64,000 nt of DNA from Streptomyces zingiberis (lineage in GTDB: Bacteria > Actinomycetota > Actinomycetes > Streptomycetales > Streptomycetaceae). This document shows, one piece after another, positions 9,490 to 18,366 of the stretch. The notes under the pieces are model-generated. The model was given only the letters and a program-made list of their open reading frames with translations. It had not been told where the DNA came from and made no database searches. A program made the translations under genes and the position numbers. Positions within the stretch are counted from its first letter, which is position 1; the number at the start of each line of letters is the position of its first letter. The stretch lies in contig NZ_JAATEN010000007.1 of the NCBI RefSeq assembly GCF_012034935.1, positions 248,001 to 312,000 on the forward strand, read 5' to 3'.

Positions 9490-9555
9490 GACCCCGATCG
9501 TAGCCACGCCGGCCCCGGAGCCGGCCCCGGGGAACCGCTCCCCGCACACCGCCAG

Positions 9556-10295
9556 GCCACAGGCACCCGCACCGCCGAAACGTGGACACCGTTCACCCAG
9601 CTCGGTGCCTACACCCAGTCCGGCACCACCACGAGTCAGACCTACGCCGGCGTCGACAACACCCAGCGTTTGAAGGCCGGTTCGACGACCTTCACCAACG
9701 CCGCAGTCGGCATCACCGGGCAGAGCGTCTCCGGCACGGCCACCGGTTTCGTCCGCGAGCCCTCGGGAACGCTGGTCGCCATGAAGAGCGGGGGCGCCGG
9801 CCAGTACTACCTGACCGACGCCAGAACTCCGCCATCGGCCTGGTCGACGCGAGCGGCAAGCGCACCGCCACCTACTCCTACGGCCCCTACGGCGAGACGC
9901 GCACAGACACGGGCACCAACCAGCCGTTCCGCTACACCAGCGCCTACCTCGACACCTCGGGCCTGTACAAGATGGGCGCCCGCTACTACGACCCCAACCT
10001 CGGCCGCTTCACCCAACCCGACCCCAGCGGCAAGGAAAGCAACGCCTACCTGTATGCGGCGGGCGACCCTGTGAATCGGGTCGACCCGACCGGACTGTTC
10101 AGCTTCTTTGATGGGCTTATGGTCGCAGCTGGTGTTGTGGGTCTTGCCGCAGGTGGCGTGGGGCTGCTTGCGCTGGGAGGGGTTGCTCTCCCAACAGCCC
10201 TCACCACGACGGCAACGGTCGGCGGGTTCTTCGCTGGGGTCGTTTCCGGCGCAGGTCTGCTCTGCTATGCCACCGAGACAGGAAGTTGCTCATGA
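9556..10295 (+). pseudogene. 5'-truncated, frameshifted Rhs-repeat protein with hydrophobic tip
   Basis: Only the 3' end of an Rhs/YD-repeat gene remains. One frame runs from about 9556 with RTAETWTPFTQLG and TGFVREPSGTLVAMKSGG up to YYLTDA. A one-base deletion at about 9821-9823 (GACGCC-AGAAC instead of GACGCC-CAGAAC) moves it to a second frame. That frame continues NSAIGLVDASGKRTATYSYG, ARYYDPNLGRFTQPDPSG and the Rhs boundary VNRVDPTGLFSF. The variable tip that follows is about 60 residues of Gly/Ala/Val-rich hydrophobic sequence ending CYATETGSCS. Its stop overlaps the next gene's ATG. The delivery N-terminus is absent. Confidence 0.85.
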
Positions 10296-10471
10296 CCGCT
10301 GCGCTGATCGCCTGCTGCGTACTGCTGCTTGTTGGTGGCCTTGTTCTGGGACTGCGAGGAGCGGGAACCGCTGCACCGGCTGACAGGAAACACAAGCAGC
10401 TCCTGATGGCCGTCTACTTTGTAATGGTTCTAGCAGCGGCTAGTTTGATCGTACTCGTGCTGGCTCGCTGA
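10292..10471 (+). CDS. Small two-helix membrane protein, candidate Rhs-tip partner
   Basis: 59 aa from ATG, overlapping the Rhs-tip stop (ATGA). An in-frame TTG at 10286 is possible. Two hydrophobic segments (ALIACCVLLLVGGLVLGL and LLMAVYFVMVLAAASLIVLVLA) flank a short basic loop with DRKHKQ. The position directly behind a polymorphic tip is where Rhs immunity genes sit, so an immunity role is inferred. No family is recognised. Confidence 0.6.
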   Translation: MTAALIACCVLLLVGGLVLGLRGAGTAAPADRKHKQLLMAVYFVMVLAAASLIVLVLAR

Positions 10472-10534
10472 CGGATCAAGACGGCGGGCAGGAGAAACCG
10501 TGGGGGCCGGCTAAGGGCCGGCTCTCCACGGCTT

Positions 10535-10717
10535 CGCGAGCCCTCGGGCACGCTGGTCGCCAACGCTGCGACCGAGGAAGCCGCACTCGAGCGGTTCGCG
10601 GAGTTCGTCGACGCGTGGGGCAAGGAGTATCCGGCGATCGCCAGGCTTTGGGAGAACGCGTGGGAGGAATTCACGCCGTTCCTCCGGTTCGACACCGAGA
10701 TCAGCCGCAGAATTTGA
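10535..10717 (+). pseudogene. Chimeric scrap: Rhs segment fused to IS256-family transposase fragment
   Basis: Positions 10535-10561 repeat 26 of 27 bases of the Rhs segment at 9754-9780 (REPSGTLVA). The frame then passes without interruption into a piece typical of IS256/Mutator transposases: TEEAALERFAEFVDAWG and then LWENAWEEFTPFLRFDTEI, ending at a stop at 10717. The usual continuation (RR-x-x-CTTNAIES) is missing. It records recombination between Rhs DNA and an insertion sequence. Confidence 0.7.
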
Positions 10718-10748
10718 GGACTGCCATGCATTCGTGGAGGATTTCCTG

Positions 10749-10958
10749 ATGACGACAGCAGGCGTAGCCGTATTGCTGGCAGTTGCTTTGGCGGGTGTCA
10801 TGTGCGCCCTATTACCGGCGGCGCTTTTCTCGATGTCGCTGCATTTCAGCAAAGGGAAATCTCCGAGCCCAACTGCGGGCAGGATCCTACTGGTGCGACT
10901 GTGCGGAGTTCTGATGTTCGCCGTTTCAGGCTACCTCCTCATCAGAAATTTGGCTTGA
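10749..10958 (+). CDS. Small two-helix membrane protein
   Basis: 69 aa from ATG 10749, with GGAGG about 8 nt upstream; an in-frame GTG at 10734 would swallow that site. It has hydrophobic segments at about 5-32 and 48-66, separated by a SLHFSKGKSPSPT loop. It has the same size and layout as the gene at 10292 and the small genes at 32.6-36.0 kb. No family is recognised. It may be an orphan immunity-type gene of the scrambled Rhs locus. Confidence 0.6.
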   Translation: MTTAGVAVLLAVALAGVMCALLPAALFSMSLHFSKGKSPSPTAGRILLVRLCGVLMFAVSGYLLIRNLA

Positions 10959-10969
10959 GCATAGAGATG

Positions 10970-11225
10970 AAGGTTTACCCGGCAAGTTCACCGCGAAGGT
11001 TTCTGCGCGTTTCTCGCCCGCCTCGCCCGCCAGGCGGGCGGGCGGGCGGAAGGTTCACGTGATCGACCAGCACTCGATTCACCACAGCAAGGCGGTGCGG
11101 GCCTGGCTCGCCGAGAAATCCGAGCTGTACCTGATGCCCGGCTACAGACCCGAACTCAACCACGACGAGCTGCTCGACGCCGCGTCTGTCTATGGGAGTC
11201 TTCTTCGAGCATGGCACCATAGGTG
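10970..11225 (+). pseudogene. Degraded IS630-family transposase fragment
   Basis: The recognisable part is VIDQHSIHHSKAVRAWLAEKS followed by YLMPGYRPELNHDELLDA, the C-terminal DDE region of IS630-type transposases. The upstream stretch matches the family only after several frame changes. The frame ends soon after DELLDA. This is a dead remnant. Confidence 0.7.
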
Positions 11226-11433
11226 ACCAGCGTGAAGCCTCTGGAGTTGTGGACACGATCCTGTGGTGAGACCTGTCCTACCAGGGGCTTTACTGTCCGC
11301 AAGCTGGTGCGACCTGTCCGGCCTACTCGCTCATGGAAATGACCCGGCAGACTAGCCTCGATCTTGCTCAAACGAGCTTCGCAGCCGCCGTCGCGTGCGG
11401 AGTTTATGACGACAACGCTTGTTGACGAACATT

Positions 11434-11463
11434 CTTGGGGCCCGGTGAAGCCGGGTCCCCAAG
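11434..11463 (+). promoter_or_regulatory. Hairpin in the leader of a small membrane-protein gene
   Basis: CTTGGGGCCCGG pairs with CCGGGTCCCCAAG (one bulged base, 5-nt loop). The right arm runs into the strong AGGGGAGGG ribosome site of the gene at 11478. It could mask that site, or it could be a terminator left from upstream. Confidence 0.5.
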
Positions 11464-11477
11464 GGGAGGGATAATTC

Positions 11478-11648
11478 ATGCCTTCGCGTACATCGAATTC
11501 GGCGGTCACACTAACTCTCGTTATCTCAGCTGCCTGCCTGGTGGCATTTTCCCCCAGCGCCCTCGATCAGCCGGTCGTGTGGTGGATAGCGTTGGTGATC
11601 GCCGCAGCATCACTCATCTCCATACTTGCCATCCGTATACGACGATAA
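11478..11648 (+). CDS. Small two-helix membrane protein
   Basis: 56 aa from ATG, with AGGGGAGGG 8-16 nt upstream. It has two hydrophobic segments, VTLTLVISAACLVAF and WWIALVIAAASLISILAI, and ends in IRIRR. The basic C-terminal tail after the last helix resembles the small proteins of the 33-36 kb array. It is the third such gene after the Rhs remnant. No family is recognised. Confidence 0.6.
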   Translation: MPSRTSNSAVTLTLVISAACLVAFSPSALDQPVVWWIALVIAAASLISILAIRIRR

Positions 11649-11829
11649 GAACGGAGCCGGCGGGCAAGGAGGGCCTGCACGGAGCGGTGTAACTCCCAAG
11701 TTGGAAGCGACAGTTGCCGACTGACGTGACGAGTGACACCGGGGCCGGAAGGGCCGCTGTGGTCGACGAGCGCCGTGGAACCCGTAACACGCCATGGTGA
11801 GCGGGCCGGCACCTGAGCCGGCCGTACCG

Positions 11830-11948
11830 CTGGAGTGATCGTGTCCTGAGCTGCGTTCTCGGTAGTGGCAGCGGCGGGCCACGGCCTTGCGGCGTCTTCT
11901 CCAGGCGGACCACTTCAGTGCGTGGGTGACGCGGTCCGGGTCGGCATC
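11830..11948 (-). pseudogene. C-terminal scrap of a transposase
   Basis: The minus-strand frame DADPDRVTHALKWSAWRRRR continuing to AVARRCHYRER looks like the basic W-R-R-R-x-x-x-A-x-x-x-H-Y tail common to several actinobacterial transposases. No upstream catalytic region is present. The family assignment is uncertain. The flanks (11649-12099) hold no convincing gene. Confidence 0.4.
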
Positions 11949-12099
11949 GTGGACGGGGCATCAGAACGTCCAGGAGCGCCCGGCTCGCTGCTGATGCCAG
12001 ATCGGGGTGTGTGGATGGAGAACACCCGTCCGAGCTGTTGCGCCCGGGGCCAGGATCCGCGGGGCTCGCGCTCTGTAGCACGTCGGCCATCGGCGACGG

Positions 12100-12534
12100 T
12101 CAGTCGAGGCAGAACTCGTTGCCCTCGATGTCCTCCATCACGATGCACGACTCGTCGAAACCGTCGGCGGCCAGCAGCCGCACGCGCACGGCGCCGAGCG
12201 CGACCAGCCGCTCGCACTCGGCCTCCAGGGCCGCGAGACGCTCCTCGCCCACGAGCCCCGCACCGACCCGCACGTCGAGATGGACCCGGTTCTTGACGAC
12301 CTTCCCCTCGGGAACACGCTGGAAGAACAGCCGCGGCCCCACCCCCGAGGGGTCCACGCAGGCGAACGCCGAGCCCTGCCGCTCCGGCGGCAGCGAGGAG
12401 TCGAACTCACCCCACGAGGCGTACCCCTCCGGCGGCGGCGGTACGACGTACCCCAGGACCTCGCACCAGAAGCGGGCCACGCGGTCGGGGTCCGCGCAGT
12501 CGAACGTGACCTGGAACTGCTTGATCGGCGCCAT
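12100..12534 (-). CDS. VOC-family (glyoxalase/bleomycin-resistance fold) protein
   Basis: 144 aa of full family length. Paired beta-alpha-beta-beta-beta modules are visible as QVTFDCADPDRVARFWCEVLGY at the N-terminus and HLDVRV...MEDIEGNEFCLD at the end. The last motif supplies a usual metal ligand (Glu). The subfamily is common in Streptomyces with unknown substrates. It stands alone next to the transposase graveyard but shows normal host codon use. Confidence 0.9.
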   Translation of the reverse strand: MAPIKQFQVTFDCADPDRVARFWCEVLGYVVPPPPEGYASWGEFDSSLPPERQGSAFACVDPSGVGPRLFFQRVPEGKVVKNRVHLDVRVGAGLVGEERLAALEAECERLVALGAVRVRLLAADGFDESCIVMEDIEGNEFCLD

Positions 12535-12784
12535 CGGGCCACCCTAGCGGCGCGGCGTCCGCCCCGGCCCCGACCGGACACGGCCTCCCGGCGCGGGCGG
12601 TTCACCCCGCGCGCCTCCACCCGGCGGACGGCCGCACACCCGGGAACGCACCCGGCCCGCGACGGCGGGAGGGGAACGGCGCGATCGGCCGCGAGGGCGC
12701 TCCGGGCGGGCCCTGACCCGGCGGACACCGTCCCGGCCCCGGGGCGGGCCGTCCTCCCCGGCGGCGGTCCCCGGCAGCCCCGTC

Positions 12785-14359
12785 TCACCCCACCGGTTCG
12801 GCCTCCGTCTCCGGCAGCGGCGCGCCGAACCAGGTGGTCAGCGCGGTCCGCAGACCGTCCGCCCCGTGGCCGCCCCGGCGGTCTCCCCCGGAGCCCTCGC
12901 CACCGCCGCCGGCCCCCGCCGGGACCACTCCGGAACCGGTCCACGCGAGGTGGCCGTCGGGGCGGAGCAGGAGTCCGGTCGCGTCCGTCCCGTCCGCCGT
13001 TCCGGTCACGACCGTGCCGGTCACGACGTCCACCCGGTCGCGCCAGGGCCCCGCGGCCTCGGCGAAACCGCCGCCGAGGTCCAGCAGCAGTGGACGGCCG
13101 GTGGCCGTCAGCTCGGCCAGCCGGTGGGTGCCGGTGCCGGTACGGATCACGAGGTCCGGGGCGAAGCCCTCGGTGGTTCCGGCGACGAGGTGGGCGATCC
13201 GTTCCGTGCCCCCGGGCGCGGCCAGCAGCTCACCGAAGACGGCCCGCAGGGCGGTGACCTCCGGCCCGGGCCGCACCAGCGCGAGTTGCGCCAGCGACGA
13301 GGTCATGACCCGCTCCGCGACGGGGCGGCGCTCGGCCTCATAGGTGTCGAGCAGCGGCACGGGGGCCCGTCCGAGCACGGTGGCGGCCAGCTTCCACCCG
13401 AGGTTCAGCGCGTCCTGAAGGCCGAGGTTGAGGCCGGGGCCGCCCATCGCCGAGTGCACGTGCGCCGCGTCGCCCAGCAGCAGCACCCGCCCGGCCCGGT
13501 ACCTCTCCGCCAGCCGGGTGTTGACCCCGACCAGCCGGCGCAGCAGGTGGGGCCCGTCCCCCTCCGGCGGCAGCGCGGGCAGCGGGACGCCGAGCACGCG
13601 TTCGGCGGCGGCGAGGAACTCCGTGAAGGTCATCGGGGCCGCCCGGTCCTCCGGGGCGCACGTGTCGGTGACGTGGAGCAGGGCCGGGCGCCCGGGGAGC
13701 GGGGACCAGACGATGGTCCCCCGCTCGGTGCGGACGTAGCTCCGCTTGGGCAGCGCCCCGAACCCGGGGACGATCAACTCAGCGTCGGCGGTGAGGTGTT
13801 CGGCCGCCACGGAGACGTGGGCGGTGCGGAAGACGAACGCGTCGTCGCTCACACCGGGGAAGCCGATGCCGGTGATGCGCCGCACCAGGCTGTGCCCTCC
13901 GTCGGCTCCCACCAGGTAGCGCGTGGTGAGGGTCTGCCCGTTCGCCAGGGAGACCCGGACCGCGTCGGCGTCCTGACGCAGGCCGGTGACCTCCTGGCCC
14001 TTGCGCAGGTCGACGCCGAGTTCGGCCGCGCGCCCGGTGAGGACCTCCTCGATCCGCGCCTGCGGAACCGGGAGCAGGTACACCGGGTTGTCCTCGACGA
14101 GACCGGTGAGGTCCAGGGGGAACGCGCCGAACATGTAACGCGGCGCGGGCCGGGGTGGTGCGTCCGTTCCGCTCAGGGGCGCGTGGAGACCGCGCCGGTC
14201 GAGCATCCGTACGACCTGGCCCACCAGGCCGTTGGCCCGGGCATCGGTCCTCGGGCCGGTGAGCCGTTCGAGGACGACGGGGCGGACCCCGGCCAGCGCG
14301 AGTTCACAGGCGAGCATCAGCCCGTTGGGACCGGCGCCCGCTATCACCACATCAAGCAT
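12785..14359 (-). CDS. FAD-dependent aromatic monooxygenase (class A)
   Basis: 524 aa from ATG 14359, with AAGGAG 8 nt upstream. The Rossmann fingerprint GAGPNGLMLACELALAG starts at residue 8. The DG motif YLVGADGGHSLVRR lies mid-protein, and the GD motif LLGDAAHVHSAMGGPGLNLG follows. The family hydroxylates phenolic or polyketide substrates, or inactivates antibiotics such as rifampin. The C-terminal part is the usual thioredoxin-like domain, interrupted by a Gly-rich linker. A TetR gene lies 330 nt upstream on the same strand and probably controls it. Confidence 0.9.
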   Translation of the reverse strand: MLDVVIAGAGPNGLMLACELALAGVRPVVLERLTGPRTDARANGLVGQVVRMLDRRGLHAPLSGTDAPPRPAPRYMFGAFPLDLTGLVEDNPVYLLPVPQARIEEVLTGRAAELGVDLRKGQEVTGLRQDADAVRVSLANGQTLTTRYLVGADGGHSLVRRITGIGFPGVSDDAFVFRTAHVSVAAEHLTADAELIVPGFGALPKRSYVRTERGTIVWSPLPGRPALLHVTDTCAPEDRAAPMTFTEFLAAAERVLGVPLPALPPEGDGPHLLRRLVGVNTRLAERYRAGRVLLLGDAAHVHSAMGGPGLNLGLQDALNLGWKLAATVLGRAPVPLLDTYEAERRPVAERVMTSSLAQLALVRPGPEVTALRAVFGELLAAPGGTERIAHLVAGTTEGFAPDLVIRTGTGTHRLAELTATGRPLLLDLGGGFAEAAGPWRDRVDVVTGTVVTGTADGTDATGLLLRPDGHLAWTGSGVVPAGAGGGGEGSGGDRRGGHGADGLRTALTTWFGAPLPETEAEPVG

Positions 14360-14687
14360 GAAAAATCTCCTTCTCGGACAGCCGAAGGGCGGGGACCGGC
14401 ACGGCGGCCGGCCCGGCCCGGGGCAGGAACAGGACAGAGGCAGGACGAGGACGGAACGGAAAAGCGTGCGGAGAAGGCCCCCGCCGCCGCGAACCTGCGG
14501 CCGCGCGGGTCCAGTCCCGCCGGCGGGTGCGCCGCTGCCGGGCCACCGCGTCGACGAGGGGCCCGCGGCGGGACCGGCACGGGGTACCGGGAGCAGGGCG
14601 CGACACGGACCGGAGAGGCCCGGCACCGGTGAGGGCCCGCCCCGGTGGAGCCGCCGACCCCGGCGGGCCGCGCGCGGGTTCAGGCCG
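14360..14687 (-). other. Spacer between TetR and monooxygenase genes
   Basis: About 330 nt with no supported gene. It ends in the monooxygenase ribosome site (GAGAAGGAGA). The length suggests the monooxygenase has its own promoter here. Confidence 0.5.
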
Positions 14688-15308
14688 TCACGGCGTGGGG
14701 AGACCGGCCGCCAGCATCTCCAGCGCCCTGGGCAGCAGGACTTCCATCGGCTCCCCCGTGGAGCCTCGCAGGAACAGGTCCAGCGCGGCGTCACCGGCGG
14801 CCATCACGCTCGCCGCCACCACACGGGGATAGAGGTCGGTGTCGGGATCGGTGCCCGTGCGGTCGGCGACCGCCGCGGCCAGTTCCTCCTCCGCGAGCTT
14901 GCCGGCCCGCAGCATCTCGGCCCGCAGCGCGGGTTCGGCCATCATCACCCGCAGACCGGCCACCCACTCGCCGGGCTCCTGCGGCGGCATGCGGAGCACC
15001 TCCGGGCCGGGCTCGAACTGGCGCAGCACCGCCCGGCCGATGGCCTCCCACATCGGCTCACCGGCCGGCCCGGATCGCACCTCGGCAGCGATCCGCCGTG
15101 ACCGTTCGAGATGACGGAACACGATCGCCTCGGCCTTGCTGGAGAAGTAGTTGTTGAACGTACGCGGAGACACCCCGACCGCCTCCGCGATGTCCTCCAC
15201 CTTCACCTGATCGAGCCCGCGCTCGACGGTCAGCCGGATCGCCGCCCAGCTCAGCGCCGTCCGCGTGGCTTCCTTCTTCCGCTCTCGCAGTCCGCTCACG
15301 GGGTTCAC
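14688..15308 (-). CDS. TetR-family transcriptional regulator
   Basis: 206 aa from GTG 15308. The HTH is VEDIAEAVGVSPRTFNNYFSSKAEAIVFRHL (about 35-65). No ribosome site precedes the GTG, so the mRNA may be leaderless. Upstream, two near-direct copies of CACGCAAA (about 15329 and 15347) form a candidate operator. It is probably the repressor of the downstream FAD monooxygenase. Confidence 0.85.
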   Translation of the reverse strand: MNPVSGLRERKKEATRTALSWAAIRLTVERGLDQVKVEDIAEAVGVSPRTFNNYFSSKAEAIVFRHLERSRRIAAEVRSGPAGEPMWEAIGRAVLRQFEPGPEVLRMPPQEPGEWVAGLRVMMAEPALRAEMLRAGKLAEEELAAAVADRTGTDPDTDLYPRVVAASVMAAGDAALDLFLRGSTGEPMEVLLPRALEMLAAGLPTP

Positions 15309-15530
15309 GGTAACAAAAACTGCGCGCCACGCAAAGATGCGCGGCACGCAAAAAGATCCGGCTTCGCGTACCTCACCGGCAGGGGCGTGCACCAGGAGGG
15401 CCACGCCGGGCTCCGGGCGCCTGACGCAAGGGGAAGGCGCGAAGACGCGGTCGGTGACAGGCCGGAGACCCGGTCCGCCTCCGCCGGGCACAGGTCCACA
15501 CGAGGGCGGCCGGCCCGGCCTCCGGGCCGT

Positions 15531-16205
15531 TCAGGCCGGCATGCCGCGTTCCGCCAGGCCGCTCTCGTAGGCGATGATGACGAGCTGCGCACGGTCCCGG
15601 GCGTGCAGTTTGGCGAGCAGGCTGCCCACATGGGTCTTCACCGTGGGCATGCTGATGACGAGCCGTTGTGAGATCTCCGTGTTGGAGAGGCCGTTGGCGA
15701 TCAGCACGAGAATCTCCTGTTCCCGCTTGGTGAGCCCGACGAGCCGGGGTGCCGGGCGCGCCGTCTCACCCCGGCGGGAGAAGTTCCGGATGAGGCGCCG
15801 GGTGACCGTCGGGGCCAGGACGCCCTCCCCTGTGGAGATCACCCGGATGCCGCCGACCAATTCGGCCGGCGAGGCGTCCTTCAGCAGGAAACCGCTGGCC
15901 CCCGCCTGGAGTGCCGGATAGACGTACTCGTCCATGTCGAACATGGTGAGGGCCAGCACCCGGACGCCCGCCTGTGTCTCGTCGGAACAGATCTCGCGGG
16001 TCGCCGCGATGCCGTCGAGGACGGGCATGCGCAGGTCCATCAGGACGACGTCCGGGGAGAGTTCCCGGGCGAGGCGGACCGCCGAGGCCCCGTCGCCGGC
16101 CTCGCCGACGACCGCCATGCCGGGTGTGGAGTCGATCAGAACACGGAAACTCCCCCGCAGCAGCGCCTGATCGTCCGCGATCAGCACCCGGATCGTCTCG
16201 GCCAT
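15531..16205 (-). CDS. NarL/LuxR-type response regulator of the lasso cluster
   Basis: 224 aa from ATG 16205, with GGAGGGAGG upstream. The receiver has the phospho-acceptor Asp in VVLMDLRMPVLDG. The LuxR HTH is LTKREQEILVLIANGLSNTEISQRL. It is the last gene of the minus-strand lasso block. The probable partner is the HisKA_3 sensor kinase at 25.4-26.6 kb, at the other end of the block; MS-271-type clusters also encode a kinase/regulator pair. Confidence 0.88.
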   Translation of the reverse strand: MAETIRVLIADDQALLRGSFRVLIDSTPGMAVVGEAGDGASAVRLARELSPDVVLMDLRMPVLDGIAATREICSDETQAGVRVLALTMFDMDEYVYPALQAGASGFLLKDASPAELVGGIRVISTGEGVLAPTVTRRLIRNFSRRGETARPAPRLVGLTKREQEILVLIANGLSNTEISQRLVISMPTVKTHVGSLLAKLHARDRAQLVIIAYESGLAERGMPA

Positions 16206-16300
16206 TCCCTGCCTCCCTCCCGTTCGTGGAGGCTGACCATTGTGCACCCGTTCCTCGCCGTTCTCCCCGCGAGGCGTTCCCGCTACCGCAGGCCGGCACG

Positions 16301-17623
16301 TCACGTCGAGTGGGCCAGCAGCTGTCCGGTACCGTCCGTCCCGGCCTTCACCGTCGCACCGTAGGGCTCCGCCAGGCGCGCGGCCTCCGCGAGGATCTCC
16401 CCGGCCTCGGCGGGGCCGGCCAGGCGGGGGCGGCCCCGCAGGTGGACGGGCCGGCCGAAGCCGAGGTCCACCGGATGGAGCCGTGCTTCCACGAGGGAGC
16501 CGTCGTCGAAGGTGAGGACGGGCACGAGCGACTGCCAGTACCGGCGGTGGGGGGTGAACAGCCGGCTGCCGTGGCCGCCGAGCATGTCGAAGTACCGGCC
16601 GGGGGTGGGCGGGCGGCCCGTGGTGACCTTCGCGTAGTCCTCGGCGGAGACCCGCTCGGTGAGTTCGATCTGGCTGACGATGTTGCCGAGGCTGTAGAAG
16701 ATCGGTTTGCCCCGGTGAAACTCCGCCCCGCGCAGAACATGCGGGCCGTGCCCGAAGACGGTGTCGGCACCCTCGTCGATCATCCGGTGGGCGAACGCGC
16801 GCAGGAACTCGCCGGGGGTCTCCGGCGTCGGGCCGGGCTCGTGGGAGTGCACACTCACCATCACGAGATCCGCGCGGTTCCGCGCCTCACCCACCCACCG
16901 GGCGATCTCCTCGACGTCCTGTGGATCGCAGTCGGTGGTGAAACCCGGTCGGTCCGCCGTCCGGAAACGGGCCCCGAACAGCGTGAGCCGGTCGTTCCCG
17001 GGAAGGGCGGGGTCGACCCCGAGCAGGGCTCGGGCCTCGGCCCGGCGGGCACGGAGCCCGGTCCCGGAGTCGATCGCCCGCAACGCGGCCATCTGCTCGG
17101 CCGTCACCCGGAGGGTCGCCGTGTGGCGCAGCGGGTTGAGACCCGGCCGGCCGGGCAGCTCCGGCGAGGGGTCCGCACCTTCCTGGCCGGGCAGGAAGGT
17201 GGCGCTGCAGGAGATCAGCGCGAGGCTTCCGGCAGGCCGGTCGACATAGACCGGCCGGCGCGCCGCGGTGAGGTCCGCGCCGACCCCGGCGAACGGAATC
17301 CGCCGCGCTCGCAGCAGGTCCACGGTACCGAGCAAGCCCTCGGTGCCCAGGTCGAGCGCATGGTTGTTGGCACAGCCCAGCACCGTGAAGCCGGCTTCCG
17401 TGATGTCGTCGAGCACGGCGGGATCCGCGATCAGACAGCCGCCGCCGGCGACGTTGTGCACCGGGTGGCCCCGGCCGTCGCCGGGGACCACCTCCAGGTT
17501 GGTGACCGCGAAGTCCGCCGCGCGCAGCACGTCCCGGAGACCGACGGCGGCCGGGTCGGACGTGATCAGAGCTCCTCTGGTCGCCATGCAGTCACCGGAG
17601 AGCGCCACGGTCAGCCGAGTCAC
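16301..17623 (-). CDS. mslH: CapA/PGA_cap-fold metalloenzyme, probable peptide C-terminal epimerase (MslH type)
   Basis: 440 aa from GTG 17623, overlapping the upstream stop (GTGA). The calcineurin-like CapA fold is marked by LSGDCM (Asp11), TNLEVV, GCANNHALDLG, VSVHSHEPG and FGHGPHVLRGAE, which supply metal ligands. In the MS-271 (siamycin I) pathway the homologue MslH epimerises the C-terminal Trp of the precursor to D-Trp. The same role is inferred here because the gene is coupled into a cluster whose core also ends in Trp. Poly-gamma-glutamate synthesis is unlikely, as no pgs genes are present. Confidence 0.82.
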   Translation of the reverse strand: MTRLTVALSGDCMATRGALITSDPAAVGLRDVLRAADFAVTNLEVVPGDGRGHPVHNVAGGGCLIADPAVLDDITEAGFTVLGCANNHALDLGTEGLLGTVDLLRARRIPFAGVGADLTAARRPVYVDRPAGSLALISCSATFLPGQEGADPSPELPGRPGLNPLRHTATLRVTAEQMAALRAIDSGTGLRARRAEARALLGVDPALPGNDRLTLFGARFRTADRPGFTTDCDPQDVEEIARWVGEARNRADLVMVSVHSHEPGPTPETPGEFLRAFAHRMIDEGADTVFGHGPHVLRGAEFHRGKPIFYSLGNIVSQIELTERVSAEDYAKVTTGRPPTPGRYFDMLGGHGSRLFTPHRRYWQSLVPVLTFDDGSLVEARLHPVDLGFGRPVHLRGRPRLAGPAEAGEILAEAARLAEPYGATVKAGTDGTGQLLAHST

Positions 17624-18366
17624 CGCCGGGCCTCCGTGACGGCCCGGGCCAGCGCGGCGGCCGGGTCCGGGCCGGTCACGTCGATGCGGCGGCCCTCCAC
17701 CATGACCGTCGGTGTCAGCGCGACCTTGCGCGACGCGGCCACGTCCGACACATACCGTACCCAGGGCCGGTACCGGGCCTCCTTCACACAGCGTTCGAAG
17801 GTGGCGCCGGTGATGCCGGCTTCCCGGCCGGCGGCGACCAGTTCCGCCTCGCCGAGCCCCGGTCCCTGTTCGGGGGGTTGCTCCGCGAACAGGATTCGCG
17901 AGTACTCCGCGAACTTTCCCTCGTCCGCGGCACAGGCCGCCGCGGAAGCCGCCCGGGTCGAATACCCCGCGGGCCTGCTGCGGTCGTCGAGGAACGCGAC
18001 CGGGTGGTGCACGACGCTCACCCCACCGTTCGCCACCAGGTCCTGCACGGCCGTCGCCAGGGCCTGCTCGGTACGGCGGCATTCCGGGCACAGATAGTCC
18101 AGGTAGAGGTCGACACGCACCGCACCGGTGGAGGCGGCGAGGCCCGCCTTGCCGGCTGCCGCCCCGGTGGGCACGCGGCTCGGTGCCTCGTCAGGGGCGG
18201 TATTGGTCGCCCGGACCAGGCCCGCGCCGACCAGCGCGGCACCGGCGACCGCCAGAACCGCCCCGAGTGAGACCGCCAGGGCGCGCCGCCGGCGCCGCCG
18301 CCGGTGCACCATCTCCCGCACTTCGGCGTCGGCCGCCCGCATGTTCGTAGCCGTGTCCATGCTCAT
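17620..18366 (-). CDS. DsbA-like thioredoxin-fold oxidoreductase of the lasso cluster
   Basis: 248 aa. A basic N-terminus (HRRRRRRR) and one membrane anchor (about 29-51) place the domain outside the cell. The active site is Cys93-Pro-Glu-Cys96 in YLDYLCPECRRTE, and the cis-Pro loop LTPTVMVEG is near the end. It overlaps its neighbours by ATGA/GTGA. The lasso core needs two disulfides, so this protein together with the MauE-like one is the obvious candidate to make or shuffle them. Confidence 0.85.
   Translation of the reverse strand: MSMDTATNMRAADAEVREMVHRRRRRRRALAVSLGAVLAVAGAALVGAGLVRATNTAPDEAPSRVPTGAAAGKAGLAASTGAVRVDLYLDYLCPECRRTEQALATAVQDLVANGGVSVVHHPVAFLDDRSRPAGYSTRAASAAACAADEGKFAEYSRILFAEQPPEQGPGLGEAELVAAGREAGITGATFERCVKEARYRPWVRYVSDVAASRKVALTPTVMVEGRRIDVTGPDPAAALARAVTEARR

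Noticed and set aside
12866..14632. Long plus-strand frame (588 codons) opposite the FAD monooxygenase
   Set aside because: It is the antisense shadow of a well-supported flavoprotein gene; composition is Arg/Gly/Pro noise with no motif.
16301..17623. CapA-like gene read as capsule poly-gamma-glutamate synthesis
   Set aside because: No pgsB/C partners; translational coupling inside a lasso cluster fits the MslH epimerase role better.
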